Both the position numbers and the translations under genes were made by a program. From contig NC_069660.1 of assembly GCF_027244095.1 (NCBI RefSeq), positions 137,381,834 to 137,445,833 on the forward strand: a stretch of DNA of 64,000 nucleotides, given 5' to 3'. The notes under the pieces are model-generated. The model did no database searches. It was not told the DNA's origin and worked only from the letters and a program-made list of their open reading frames with translations. Source of the stretch: Hemicordylus capensis (Eukaryota; Chordata; Lepidosauria; Squamata; Cordylidae). Of the stretch, positions 47,216 through 57,820 are shown piece after piece. Numbering within the stretch: the stretch's first letter is position 1; each line of letters starts with the position of its first letter.

Positions 47216-48637
47216 GTGACATTCAGCAGCAATTACATTCACTGCTCCCAACTATGGAATCATCCAAAATTAGCAGGGCCACCTATAAGGATTATGGGAG
47301 AGGACATACTTGGCTGCATGTGAATTAAAATTAGAGTGAGGGCACATACTAGTAATACCCCTAGTATTACTGGGGGAGGAGACCCTCTCTTTCCTGTGAT
47401 TTGCTACTAAGAATATCTCTGCAGGGATGAAGATGAAGAGGGGGCACTGACAGGTAAATGGATGATGAGAGTGCCTGCTTCTCCTCAGGGCTCCCCAGCC
47501 CCCCAGGGAAAGCCTCCTTGGAGAACTGTTTCTCTTAGACAATGGAGAGAGATGGGCAGACATCCATCCGATGGATGGATAGCAGGAGGGCAGGTTCAGC
47601 CACCTCTATCCTTTGCTATTGATGCAGCCGAAAGTGTTAGAGGAGACTGAGGGGGGGAGGCTCTGTGAGTCACATCTAGCTATCCTCCATTCAAAGAGGA
47701 GATGGGGAAAGGGCTGTGGCAGCAGGCAGGTAGGTTTGGTCATTCTCCTTTAGAGGTTGTGCACTTTTGAAAAAGTCCTGCAAGAACCCTTTGCCCACAC
47801 CCAGCCCCAAGACATCCTCTGGGTCTTTTTCTCCCTGCCTTCAAGAAGAGGAAGCTAATTGTTTCCAAAGTATCTCATTTTTTGACAATTACATGGGTCA
47901 AGATGGAATTGGAGGATCACCTGAAAACAAGGGCAACATTTCCTGGCCAATGTGCTCTGAGCTCAGACCAAAGAGACTCTTTCTTTCTCCGACCACAGTT
48001 TTCTACCTATAGGAGCCAGGCCTGCATTCCTGAGATCACAGCTATGCTTCCTGCTTATGGCATCCAGGCAGATTTTCAAGGACCCCCCCCCCCACTAGAC
48101 CAAGAGGCTGTACCTGGGGGTTGGTTCGTGAACCAGAGATAGTCCATGTCAACCATCAGCTCCCATTCTGCTCAAAGGAGAAGCTTCTTTCCTCACACAG
48201 AAGGGAGAGCCCATAGCCCAGTAGTGGAACAATTGCTTTGCATGCACAAGGTCTCCTGTTGAGACTTCATCATCTTCTGTTAAACGATCTTAGCTAGCTA
48301 GGAAAAGGCCTCTGCCCAAGAGTGGCTGCCAGCCAGAGTAGGACAAAGAGAGCCAAAAGCATGACTTGGTAGAAGGCAGCTGCACTTGTATGTACAGGAG
48401 GCAGAGCCTGGCCATTGCACTCCCTTCTGAAGTGTACTTGGTGAGGGCTGTCTTGCCAGTCAGTGCTATGCAATGTACTCCTCTTCATTCCTTGCTTGTT
48501 TCCTTGGGTGGCCCACCTCACCCACAATCCCAGGCTACTTCCCAGCTGGCTAACCTAGGGAGAAAAGGGAGGCCATTTCTCTCAGGCCTACAAGCCACGA
48601 TCATTTCCTGATTCCTGCTTTATTTCCTCTCTTTCAG
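47216..48637. other. Upstream of the repeat gene, no exon proved
   Basis: Earlier coding exons of the gene at 48638 must exist, because that exon begins inside a codon. The frame 47767-48012 has an acceptor-like tract before it (ctccctgccttcaag at 47832-47846), but it ends in a stop and has no recognised domain. A C-run lies at 48081-48092. Confidence 0.35.
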
Positions 48638-49959
48638 GTCATCCCAGAAACCCAACCCATGTTGCACCATTTTCTGGGGGACTCCCCAATGTTTTGGGGG
48701 ACATTCTGGGGAAGAGCTCACTGAGGAACCCTCCGTGACAGAACCCCTTCCAGCACCTCGCATGACCAATGACATCCTGGGGGAAGCGCTCATTGAGGAA
48801 CTCTCCATGCCAGAACCACTTCCAGCACCTCGCATCACCAACAACATCCTGGGGGAAGAGCTCACTGAGGAACCCTCCATGCCAGAACCCCTTCCAGCAC
48901 CTCGTATCACCAACAACATCCTGGGGGAAGAGCTCACTGAGGAACCCTCCATGCCAGAACCCCTTCCAGCACCTCGTATCACCAATGACATTCTGGGGGA
49001 AGAGCTCACTGAGGAACCCTCCATGCCAGAACCCCTTCCTGCACCTCGTCTCACCAACAACATCCTGGGGGAAGAGCTCACTGAGGAACCCTCCATGTCA
49101 GAACCCCTTCCAGCAACTCGCATCACCAACAAGATCCTGGGGGAAGAGCTCACTGAGGAACCCTCCATGCCAGAACCACTTCCAGCACCTCGTCTCACCA
49201 ACAACATCCTGGGGGAAGAGCTCACTGAGGAATCCTCCATGACAGAACCCCTTCTAGCACCTCGCATCACCAACAAGATCCTGGGGGAAGCGCTCATTGA
49301 GGAACCCTCCGTGCCAGAACCCCTTCCAGCACCTCGTCTCACCAACAACATCCTGGGGGAAGAGCTCACTGAGGAATCCTCCATGACAGAACCCCTTCCA
49401 GCACCTTGCATGACCAATGACATCCTGGGGGAAGCGCTCATTGAGGAACCCTCCATGCCAGAACCACTTCCAGCACCTCGCATCACCAACAAGATCCTGG
49501 GGGAAGAGCTCACTGAGGAACCTTCCATGCCAGAACCACTTCCAGCACCTCGTCTCACCAACAACATCCTGGGGGAAGAGCTCACTGAGGAATCCTCCAT
49601 GCCAGAACCCCTTCTAGCACCTCGCATCACCAACAAGATCCTGGGGGAAGCGCTCATTGAGGAACCCTCCGTGCCAGAACCCCTTCCAGCACCTCGCATC
49701 ACCAACAACATCCTGGGTGAACTGCTCATTGAGGAAACCTCGATGCCAGCGCCCCTTCCAACACCTTGCATCACCAATGACCTACTGGGGAAAGTGCTCA
49801 TTGAGGCTACCTCAGTGCCAGGTCCTTCCATCCTCACAGACACTCCAAAGGAAGCAGCTTCTGTGTCAGAGCCCTTACTAGAGCCTTCCATTGCTGATAA
49901 TTATCTTCAGCAAGAAGTAGAACTCCTCAAAGGGTTACAGCATGGCTATGTCCAGCTGT
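48638..49959 (+). CDS. Unrecognised gene, repeat exon (A)
   Basis: The acceptor tttatttcctctctttcag precedes G at 48638; this G completes a codon begun in an unseen earlier exon. The frame is open for 440 codons. It reads SSQKPNPCCTIFWGT at the start, then fifteen 24-residue repeats (48735-49814), and then a unique tail EPSIADNYLQQEVELLKGLQ and HGYVQL. The donor is T then GTAAGT, phase 1. The repeats are acidic and proline-rich (MPEPLPAPR, TN, ILGEELTEEPS), so this part is probably disordered. No known domain is visible, and the cell role is unknown. The long antisense frame over this exon is a by-product of the 72-base period. Joining to exon B gives TAA, while joining to exon C, D or E keeps the frame open. 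Confidence 0.72.
48735..49814 (+). repeat. Coding minisatellite, 15 units of 72 bp
   Basis: Each unit encodes 24 residues, of the type (M/V)PEPLPAPR-(I/L/M)-TN-(N/K/D)-ILGEELTEEPS. The number of bases per unit is exactly 72 throughout, so the frame is kept. Units 6-9 and 11-14 form matching runs (RITNK, RLTNN with EESS, LLAPR with EALIEEPS, then VPEPL), which points to a duplication of five units (360 bp). Units 14-15 are diverged, as is common at array edges. A partial unit lies just upstream (48711-48734). Confidence 0.92.
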
Positions 49960-50139
49960 GTAAGTATTGCGACACCTCAGAAACATTTTGCATATACACC
50001 CAGCACAAAGATCAGCTGCAGTTTTGATACCCAGCCCAGATGATGGACTAAGCCCTAATACTGCCCTTTTTGCAAGTCACCAGTACTCAGCCTGGTCAGC
50101 ACATACAACATTTGTTCCTTTTTGCTCTCTTTGTTGCAG

Positions 50140-50265
50140 AACTGAGGGTTCGCCGCATTTCCCAACAGTTCCCTCGTTCTCTCTGGGCCATCAACCTGCA
50201 AATTGGACACATGCGGACAAGGCTTATCCGCAGTGAAGTTCAGCTGCAGCGGTGGGAAAGGGAAG
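50140..50265 (+). CDS. Unrecognised gene, exon B (alternative or disabled)
   Basis: The acceptor tttgctctctttgttgcag precedes A at 50140, and the donor is GAAG then GTATG. The exon has 126 bases (a multiple of three) and a phase 1 entry. Its open frame reads ELRVRRISQQFPRSLWA, INLQIGHMRTRLIRSE and VQLQRWERE, an Arg-rich amphipathic helix-like segment with Trp near both ends. The first codon needs one base from the previous exon: G, A or C gives Glu, Lys or Gln, but exon A supplies T, giving TAA. Exon B is therefore either skipped, used with another upstream exon, or spoiled by a change at 49959. Confidence 0.6.
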
Positions 50266-50437
50266 GTATGTTCACAGCATGCCCCTGAAATTGCTGCTGG
50301 GCTAAGAACGGCTCTTTTGCTCTGTTTCTTTCATGTTGAAATGCTTGATTTGAGTCTGTATCTAAGGTTTCAGAGGGGAGGCCTGTGAGTGGGTTGTCAG
50401 TGCTTGCTGAAGTGTTCCTTCGTTTTCTGTCTTTCAG

Positions 50438-50479
50438 GTGTCCAAGCTCCAGTGCCTGTAATCCAAGCAGCTTCTCAGA
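50438..50479 (+). CDS. Unrecognised gene, exon C
   Basis: A 42-base exon with acceptor cgttttctgtctttcag and donor A then GTGAGC. It is symmetric in phase 1 and encodes VQAPVPVIQAASQ after a split first codon. It is short and Ala/Val/Pro-rich, a linker-like segment. With exon B it starts with Gly; joined straight to exon A it starts with Cys (TGT). Confidence 0.6.
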
Positions 50480-50563
50480 GTGAGCAGTGAGGGCAAGTGA
50501 TGGTGGGTGTGGTAGGATGTCAGCCTTTGCAGCTGACCTCCTGCTTCTTCTTCCCTCTTGAAG

Positions 50564-50794
50564 ATGTTCCTGCAGGCCCTGCTGTACTTCTCCAGCCCTC
50601 TGGGTCTGATTCATCAATGTCCTCTGCCTCCCTGGAGGTTGCCTCCATCCCACCCTCCACCTCCACCTCTTCCCTCCTCCTGCATCCCTCTCCACCTCCT
50701 CCTCCTTCCCCACCTCCTCTGGAGCCAGACCTCAGCAATGTGAAAGAAACTCTGCAGAATTTGGTAGAGATGCAGGTCCATCAGCTGCGTGACT
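50564..50794 (+). CDS. Unrecognised gene, exon D
   Basis: A 231-base exon in phase 1 at both ends. The acceptor is cttcttccctcttgaag and the donor GACT then GTAAGT. It encodes a low-complexity part (VLLQPSGSDSSMSSASLE, then Ser/Thr-rich, then a run of prolines in HPSPPPPPSPPPLEPD) and a helical end DLSNVKETLQNLVEMQVHQL. This looks like a disordered linker that leads into a coiled-coil C-terminus. Confidence 0.68.
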
Positions 50795-50967
50795 GTAAGT
50801 CTCACAGAGGCAGCACTCCATAACCTCTACCTTTTCCATCCTCATTGTGATTTTACAATCTAAAAAACCTATAGTCTAAAAACAGAGGCAGGGATACAAT
50901 AGAAGAAGTAGAGGGAAGCTGAGGTGGGGGCAAGTGGGGGAAAGATGTGTATGTATTTCAGCTGCAG

Positions 50968-51165
50968 CTCCTTAGGACCAGGAAGACCCAGGTTTGAATT
51001 CTCATCCAGCCATGAAACTCGCTGGGTGACTTTGGGCCAGTCACTTGTCCCACAGCCTAACTTACCTCTTAGGGTTATTGTGAGGAAAAAATAACCATGT
51101 ATAAACCTCCCTGAACTGCTTGAGGAAGAGCAGAATATGAATGCTAAAAGGAAAACTAATATCAG
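50968..51165 (+). mobile_element. tRNA-derived SINE in intron D-E
   Basis: It reads aagacccaggtttgaattct (B box), ccatgaaactcgctgggtga, ctttgggccagtcacttgtc and tacctcttagggttattgtg, the same family as 16181-16380. The tail near 51150 is eroded. Confidence 0.7.
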
Positions 51166-51179
51166 CCCTAATGAGTTTA

Positions 51180-51750
51180 AGCTGAGATGAAACAGCAAAC
51201 CAACGAGGATGATATACAATTGTGCATATTGCAAATCCTCCTTATAGTGTCATCAATGTACATGGGCAAAAGTTCCCTGCCACCAGGAGCATACAGTCTA
51301 AAGTTTGGCTTTGGAGAGAGAAGTGAGGAAGAGGAGGAATGGGAGAGGAAAGCATAAGGGGCATTCAATTCAAGCCTATGGAGCTGCCTCTACTGAGGCA
51401 TTACGCCAAAGGCTGCGCAGTGGAGGTGGGTTTTTAGGTATCATTGGAGGGATAGGAGAGAGACGAGGGGCCACATCTGAGTGGCTGTTCCAGACCCAAG
51501 GGTCAGCGAGAGGGAAGAGAAAGAGTTGTTTTAGAGAGCAGGAGACCTTCAGGTGGCTCCTGAAGACAGAGAAGCTGGAAGAGCAAAAATCAACCTGATG
51601 AGGTGCAAGTTCACCGGGGGGTACATAGCCATGGAGGGTTTTCAAGACAGAGGGGAGGAGTCAGTGCTGGGCATGGAAGGGAACTAGAAGTCTGTGCAGG
51701 GACTGACATGGTGGAGGACAGGCCCCTTCACCCTGTTTGTTTTCTCTCCT
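51180..51750. other. Intron D-E, GC-richer stretch without gene
   Basis: No exon was supported. The purine-rich words gagagaagtgaggaagaggag suggest low complexity. The frames here are shadows. Confidence 0.35.
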
Positions 51751-51755
51751 TCAAG

Positions 51756-51952
51756 GCCAAAGAGACATCCGCAGCTGCCAGGAATGCTCACAAAGCTTCA
51801 AGGCACTGAGGGGGCAGTTGAGGCGGCTAAGGAGCAGACTGGCCAGGGTAGAAGCCACTATGGGGATCGTGGTTCCTCTAAGGGAGCTGGACGTTGCTGA
51901 GGAAGAAGGGGAAGGCAAATTAAAAGAGACAACTGTGCTACTATTTACATAA
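51756..51952 (+). CDS. Unrecognised gene, terminal exon E
   Basis: The acceptor is tttgttttctctccttcaag. The T of exon D joins GC here to make Cys. The frame reads CQRDIRSCQECSQSFKAL, RGQLRRLRSRLARVEATMG and VVPLRELDVAEEEGEGKL, and ends in the stop TAA at 51950-51952. The Leu/Arg heptad-like stretch suggests a coiled coil, and the tail is acidic. Taken together A, C, D and E give 596 residues, not counting earlier exons. Confidence 0.72.
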
Positions 51953-51957
51953 GTAGC

Positions 51958-51963
51958 AATAAA
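51958..51963 (+). terminator. Poly(A) signal AATAAA
   Basis: AATAAA begins six bases after the stop codon of exon E; another stands near 52058. The first would give a very short 3' UTR; the second is in a better position and is followed by a T-rich stretch. Confidence 0.5.
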
Positions 51964-52370
51964 ATGCTGTGTATATATTTTTTAAATATTAAATATTTGT
52001 TTTAATAGGATGTAGAGATAGAACAGCTATAAAACTTGCATATTTATTGTTTAAAAAAATAAAATGTTTTATTTTAAAGAAAATACATATGTCTTGCTTT
52101 GAATATTCTTTGGGTAGAGTTGGGTAAAAAGGTCTTTGGGTCAAACTCAGCTACAGAAAAGATTCTCTTGGCCAGTCCACTCAGGGCCAAGAGATGTTTG
52201 AGAGGTTCAAGATGTAGCTCAAGATAGACAGTTCCTTGCCAGGAGGCTCATACAAAGCTTGTCTGCCCCAACATGTATGGCTAGGAGGCTGGATTTTGGC
52301 CCTGAAGAGAGATCTGCCCCGTGTGGAAGAGGATGGAATGGTGATGCAGAAGAGGAAGCTTGATTTAGGG

Positions 52371-52500
52371 CAGGGCTGCACAACTCCAGCCCTCCAGCTG
52401 CTGTTTGGCTACAGTTCCCATCAACCCTGACTATTGGCTACTGCGACTACTGGGGACTATGGGAGCTGTAATCAAACAACAGCTGGAAGGCCCAAGTTCG
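52371..52500. mobile_element. Short palindromic MITE
   Basis: It begins CAGGGCTGCACAACTCCAG, and its two halves pair: ccctccagctgctgtttggc against, inverted, ccttccagctgttgtttga; also acagttcccat against tacagctccca. Such elements are common in squamates and are hAT-like. Confidence 0.6.
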
Positions 52501-53940
52501 AGGCCAAATGTTATTCTCCAGCCCTCTTATTTTCCACCAAGAGCCAAAGCAGCAGCTGGAGGCTTAGATCCAGGCGGAGTCAAACTGAGTGACTGATTTG
52601 GCCCTGGGGGAACAGCTAGGAGGTGGCACCTCCATTTCTTTTGCAGGAAGAAAAGCCGTGGGGGTGGCTCTCTGTAGAGCATGACAGGAAAGAACCAAAA
52701 AAGGCAGCCTCCATATCAGGCCACCTCACAGGACTTTCCAGCCTTGCTTGTACTCTGGCAGAAGAACCCAAGGAGACCACCTTTATATCATGAGAGCTCT
52801 GTATCAGACCTCCACCCAGGGCAATCCATCCCTGCTGATACTTCAGGGAAAGAGAATGAAGAGGCCCCCTACATAGCAGGCCTCTTCCCAAATGCAGGAT
52901 CAGCAATGAGATTAGACCTTTAGCCTCCAGGCTGTTTTTCTGCTGGAGAAGAGAGAAGAAGGAAAGCCTGAAAGAGAGCACTTGTCACTGCAGATGTTAG
53001 ATTTGATATGACAATGAAATAAGACAGCAATGCAGGGACCACTGCATTAGCTACACAACTCAGTGGTCGAATGCCCTTAAAGATGGTCAAGTGTAAGGAC
53101 AAGAATACGTTTGCTCTTGAGGCTCATTGTGCATGCACTGAGAAAAATCATTAGAATCAACAGAAGATGCCTTCTTAATGGGATACATTGGGCTGAGTGT
53201 TTGCACCTAGAACAACACATCACCATGGGAGTGCTGTGCCCATGAATGCAGTAATGCAAAGAGGTGATGTTTCAGACAAATGGTGCGCCTGATTCAGACG
53301 GCTCTAGGCAACAAGCTTGATACTCTGGCAATGATTCAGGAATATCATCCAATCTTCAAGGTCAGTTTCCTTTTAAAAGTGAAGAGAGAGTTTCTGTAAT
53401 CCTGACACCATTATTACATTTTATGAACATTATGCTAACTGGATGGTCATACATTGATTTTCTTAAAAGGATTCAATTTCCTGGCCAGAGTGACCAACAT
53501 TTAGTCTACTAATTGTTTTAACTTAAGAGAAATAAACAGCTCCAGGAGATATGACTGTTTTGGATGCCCCTTAATAAAAATGGAACTACTTGTATAGAAT
53601 TAACTTATTTTGCCAAGACCAGATGGCTGAATTTTGAAAGCACATTTAGCAAATAGTTTCTCTCTCTCTCTTTTCTTCTGATAGGGAATAGTTCATATCT
53701 GTATCAATATATGCTAGGCCAGGGCCAACTCCAAAAGTAAATGGGATATTTGGCCCAGGGATCGCGGAGCCAACAAATCAGCAGCTGAAAGTCCCTTGCT
53801 GTTGCCTAGCAACTAATACACATCCCTTTGCCTTGGCTCAGCAAAATTGCCAAATCAGATCTCAACATGGATATCACAAGCCACTGCACACCTAACCATG
53901 ACAGTGCCTGCAATGAGGCAAGAAAGGATGCATCTTGTCA
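52501..53940. other. No gene seen
   Basis: Frames at 52616-52981 and 52681-52923 overlap on opposite strands without any homology I can name. No element was delimited. Confidence 0.35.
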
Positions 53941-53964
53941 AGAGAAAGGCACACCACCTGCATT

Positions 53965-54035
53965 CAAGGGTGGAACTTGGGGGGGGGGGCAGCCAGGGCA
54001 CGTGCCCTAGGCGCCACTGAGGAGGGGGCGCCACA
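53965..54035 (+). mobile_element. hAT-type terminus, single end
   Basis: The words agggcacgtgccctaggcgc and ggggcgccac match the left ends at 41107 and 44604. The other end was not found, so it is a fragment. Confidence 0.5.
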
Positions 54036-55040
54036 CCAGTTCCTGCCATCCCCCACCCCATTGCCCACCTGCCCAGCCCCAGGGCCCCTCAGCCACTTGC
54101 CATCCTGCTTGCCTTGCCCTCCGGCTCTGGCCTAGGATCCGAGCGGCCTGCAAACTGCAGAGAGCTCTTCTTCTCTCCCCGCCTCTCAGCTGATTGGCAG
54201 GTGGGCGGGGCTTCCAGAGAGGCCTCCGTGTAGGCCTCCCTGAAGCCTGAACTTGGCATTCCCCAGCAAGCCAGGAAGGAGGCAGGAAGAGTTCTCTGCA
54301 GCAGACTCTCTGCCCAGACCATACAACACAGCTTTTGCAAGGTAGACTGTGAATTCCTTTTTGTGGTTAACCCCACCCCCACCCCAGGTATATAGGGATC
54401 TGCTTGCCATAGGGCTTTGATGGAGGACGGGGGGAGACCGAGAAGTCTCTGAATATTTAATTTAAAACAGATTGAAAAATTTCTGGCTTTAAATTTCTGG
54501 CTTTTTACTATCTAAAAAGGCCTGTCGCTTGCTTCATGACAGAAAATAACAAAAACTTCTGGAACAAACAATATTATATTCATTCATTCATTCATTCATT
54601 CATGTATAAATGCACTTATGTTCAAGTTGTTTTGCACCCCAGAAGGTCTGAGTGAGAACTGTGAAGCATGTGTTGTGCTTTTATTTTATTTTTCTTGTGT
54701 ATGAGCTGCTCTCCAATAACTCACAGGACTTCAGGGTACATCTGGCCAACATGTGAATGCAGCACCTCCATTCCAGAGGAGATGTGTGTTAAAGGGCTTT
54801 AAAAGCCTCCTGTGAAAAACCTCCTGGAATCAAACATTACTGAATTTGTTCAAGAATTCTGAGAAAACAAACATAGGCTCACCCTGCATGGTTGAAAGTC
54901 TCCTTTGCTAATCTGCAGCGAGGAGGCCATTTTAATAATTAGTGTTTCTAGTGTGTTCTAGGCATTAAAAGTAGCACAAATATATAGTACTCACTGTATA
55001 TCACTATATATTGTGAAGTGTCCGTGTGTGTATTCAGTGA
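54036..55040. other. No gene seen; (ATTC)n at 54581-54603
   Basis: The GC-rich beginning may belong to the hAT fragment. A tetranucleotide microsatellite is the only other thing recognised. Confidence 0.4.
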
Positions 55041-55084
55041 AATGTATTTTCAGGCAGCATACTTATTTTGAAATATCAAATCCT

Positions 55085-55195
55085 TGGGGGCCTGGGGTGC
55101 GTGGAGGCCCTGGACATTGAGGGGCTGGGGGCCCATTTTAAAATCTCATCTTGGCCCATTCCAACCTTGCTATGCCCCTGGCAGTCACTACACAT
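55085..55195 (-). mobile_element. DNA transposon terminus, single end
   Basis: On the minus strand it starts CAGGGGCATAGCAAGGTTGG and continues gggccaagatgagat, a hAT-like end. No partner end was recognised. Confidence 0.4.
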
Positions 55196-55794
55196 GGGTT
55201 TCTGCACAACACCTGCACAGAAGAAACTTCCATGTAGAAAGTATGTCTCTTGTAAACTGACCTTGAATTTTCCATCCATGACTGGGATATCTGAGATTTA
55301 GAGTCAATAATAAAAGAACAGCACACTGCTTGTGACGGGAAGGGGCAAATCACAATGATTTCTTAGTCTGTCAGGGGCTTGTTTTGGCCCTGGCAGAACT
55401 TGGCTGTCTGCTCCTGTTGCAAATTCCTCTGTCTAGTGTGGCAAACTAATGTATCCTCTTCCTTCCTGATGTCAAAGTAAGCACTAGAATGGTGACTGCA
55501 CATATACCCCATCATGAGCCAACAGTCATCACAAGACAAAGGCTGGCAGGAATCATTCACTGGTTTATAGACACACACACACCCCGCCACCTTCTTCTTC
55601 CCCTATTTTGCTAGTGGCTATTTGGGCAGGTGATCCTCTAGTCTAGGAAAAAGTCATGTTTTTTAAAAAGCATGATATGAGACAGAGAAAATGACACCTG
55701 GAATCCTCACATAACTCCTGACTGTTGTTCTAAGTCTTTTACAGAGATGGCTCATGTTTTCAGGTTTTGATCAACAACCATGCCTAGATGGTAT

Positions 55795-55917
55795 AGTGTT
55801 CCTTTTAACACGGATTTCCAGATATTGTTGACTACAAGTCCCATCATTCCTGTTTGGACAAGAGCGCAATTTCAGTGCTTGCCCTAGGCACTATTTTCCA
55901 TAGGTACACCTCTGGAG
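55795..55917. mobile_element. Two MITE ends fused
   Basis: The first part, agtgttccttttaacacgga and gactacaagtcccatcat, belongs to the outer family seen at 4763. The second, caatttcagtgcttgcccta, belongs to the 44604 family. They abut at about 55850, so one was cut by the other or both by a deletion. Confidence 0.5.
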
Positions 55918-55924
55918 AAGGGGT

Positions 55925-56155
55925 AAAAGGTAAAGTGTGCCATCAAGTCGATTTCAACTCCTGGCGCCCACAGAGCCCTGTGGTATTATTTGGTAGAATA
56001 CAGGATGGGTTTACCATTGCCTCCTCCCATGCAGTATGAGATGATGCCTTTCAGCATCTTTCTATATCACTGCTGCCCAATATAGTAGCAGCGGGGATTC
56101 AAACCTGCAACCTTCTGCTTGTTAGTCAATCATTTCCCCACTGCACCAACGGGTA
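55925..56155 (-). mobile_element. Sauria-type SINE, antisense
   Basis: It has aaggtaaagtgtgccatcaa, agagccctgtggtattattt, gatgcctttcagcatctttc and cagcggggattcaaacctgc, ending catttccccactgcacc. Near full length. Confidence 0.8.
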
Positions 56156-56485
56156 CTTATCCCTTTACCTGTCAGCCACGTTCCCATCAGCCATCTTTTG
56201 CTCAAAATTGCATCAAGAATACCACAGAGGGAAAGTTAATGAGCAATAACAATGGTTTTGAAATTGTGTTCTCTAGGGAATCCCAGTTTTCCTCAGAAAG
56301 GAGCTCAGTAAGGACAGACAGGCTTCCCTGAAGACAGCTTGCCCACCACTACCAATCTTTCCTTGCAGTGTGTAACCACTGGGAGATGTTGAGTGTGAGT
56401 TGTGGCATACTAATTCATGAGAGAATAGTGAGGCAGGCCCAAAAGGCCTAGCCAGTGCTTTGCATAAATTGAGTGTGGGTAGTAG
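56156..56485. other. No gene seen
   Basis: Nothing recognised. Confidence 0.4.
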
Positions 56486-56491
56486 ATTATT

Positions 56492-56740
56492 TTTATTATT
56501 ATTTATTTATCATATTTTTATACCACCCGATATGCATATCTCTAGGCGGTGTACAAAATTTAAAATATTTAAAAGGCACAAATTAAAATACATGACAATA
56601 AAAACAATATAATAAAATTATTAAAACCTAGTTTTTAAAATTATTAAAATTAATTGTAATTAAAAGCCTGAGAGAACAGGAGGGCCTTGAGGTTCAATAT
56701 GCAGGGGTTCTGGGGATGCAAACAATTATCTGTCAACATA
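56492..56740 (-). mobile_element. L2-type LINE 3' tail
   Basis: It has tttttataccacccgatatg, tctaggcggtgtacaaaatt and an AT-rich stretch ending aaagcctgagagaacaggag (the reversed coding end), matching L2 3' ends. Confidence 0.65.
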
Positions 56741-57820
56741 GTTAAGACTTTCTTGGAAGTCATTGTTCTATAGAAACTAAAAGATTACTGCCATGTGGAA
56801 AGACTGAGCCTGGACATGTAAGTGGAGAAACGTAAAGCATAAAGCTAATACTACATTTACATTAGTTGTGCAAGAGATGCCCATAATCTCACTATCTGGT
56901 CCAATGGTCAGGAACGTATGAGATAGAAGAGAGAGAGGGGAGTAGGATCACACAAGCCACCTTGCCTTCAATATCAACAAAGTCAATGACCTTGGATAAG
57001 CTAAAGGCGTTAAAAGCTAGGAGAGAGGAAGCTGTGCTAAAGAGCATTCCCACTAAGCTTCTAGTCTGCTCTTAATACCATATTTAGAGCAGCAAAATGA
57101 GGGTAATTCAGCACACAGGATTCAAAGGTCACCACTTGATTTTTGGTTTTGCCTTTTTATTCCCAGGATGTCATGCACCAGCAGCTCTGTTAGCTATCAG
57201 TTGGTACAGTAAGGATTGTAATTATTTTATTTATTTAGAAAAGCTGCAAGAAGTGAAACATAAAAAGTTAAGGCATTCACTCTTGCTCAGAATCTTACTG
57301 TAAAGGGTTATATGCTTTTCATTTCCTTTTTAAATAATAGCGTTTCGATTTTCTAATCAAATTAATGGTAAGTTGCCAAGTGTTTCAACCTTTAGCTTTT
57401 TTAGGCCTGAGTGCAAGGAGTTGTCAGTACCATACCCTGGCCCTGATTCATAGAAATTTAACCCCACTGAAATTAATTAAGTTTTAAGCTGCAATCCTAT
57501 GCATGCTTACCTAGAGCAAGCCCCATTGAAAACAGTGGGGCTTTCTTTTGAGTACACATGCCAAGGATTGCTCCACATGTTGGTTACATTTATAAATAAC
57601 TTCCTATTGATTTCAGAGAGATTTTTTAAAACACATATGTCCCCTAGATTGTGGCCCTTGAGAGGATTGCATTTTTGTAGTGTGCCACTATTCCCCACCC
57701 GTACACAATCATGTGGCAAATTATGTGGCAGAACATCCATACTGGTGCTAATTGTGTGGTTGACCACACTGGCTCTAACCACGTGGTTGCACAAAGAGAA
57801 GTATGAGTTGGGAGTAGTGC
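56741..57820. other. No gene seen
   Basis: A scrap gctgcaatcctatgcatgct and ccccattgaaaacagtgggg at 57487-57545 belongs to a small repeat common in squamates. The frame 57499-57912 is not convincing as a gene. Confidence 0.4.

Noticed and set aside
47767-48012. Possible exon of the repeat gene
   Set aside because: An acceptor-like tract precedes it, but the frame ends in a stop with no donor that fits the phase needed by exon A; kept only as a remote possibility.
48735-49814. CRISPR-like array
   Set aside because: The units are contiguous and nearly identical with no spacers, lie in a spliced frame, and the genome is that of a vertebrate.
48620-49891. 423-codon open frame on the minus strand over the repeat exon
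   Set aside because: It exists because the 72-base period keeps every frame that is open in one unit open throughout. It has no splice context or poly(A) signal, and the plus-strand frame continues into well-formed downstream exons.
51305-51809. Frames in the D-E intron (97 and 68 codons)
   Set aside because: They start in purine-rich low-complexity sequence, and the second merely overlaps exon E in another frame.
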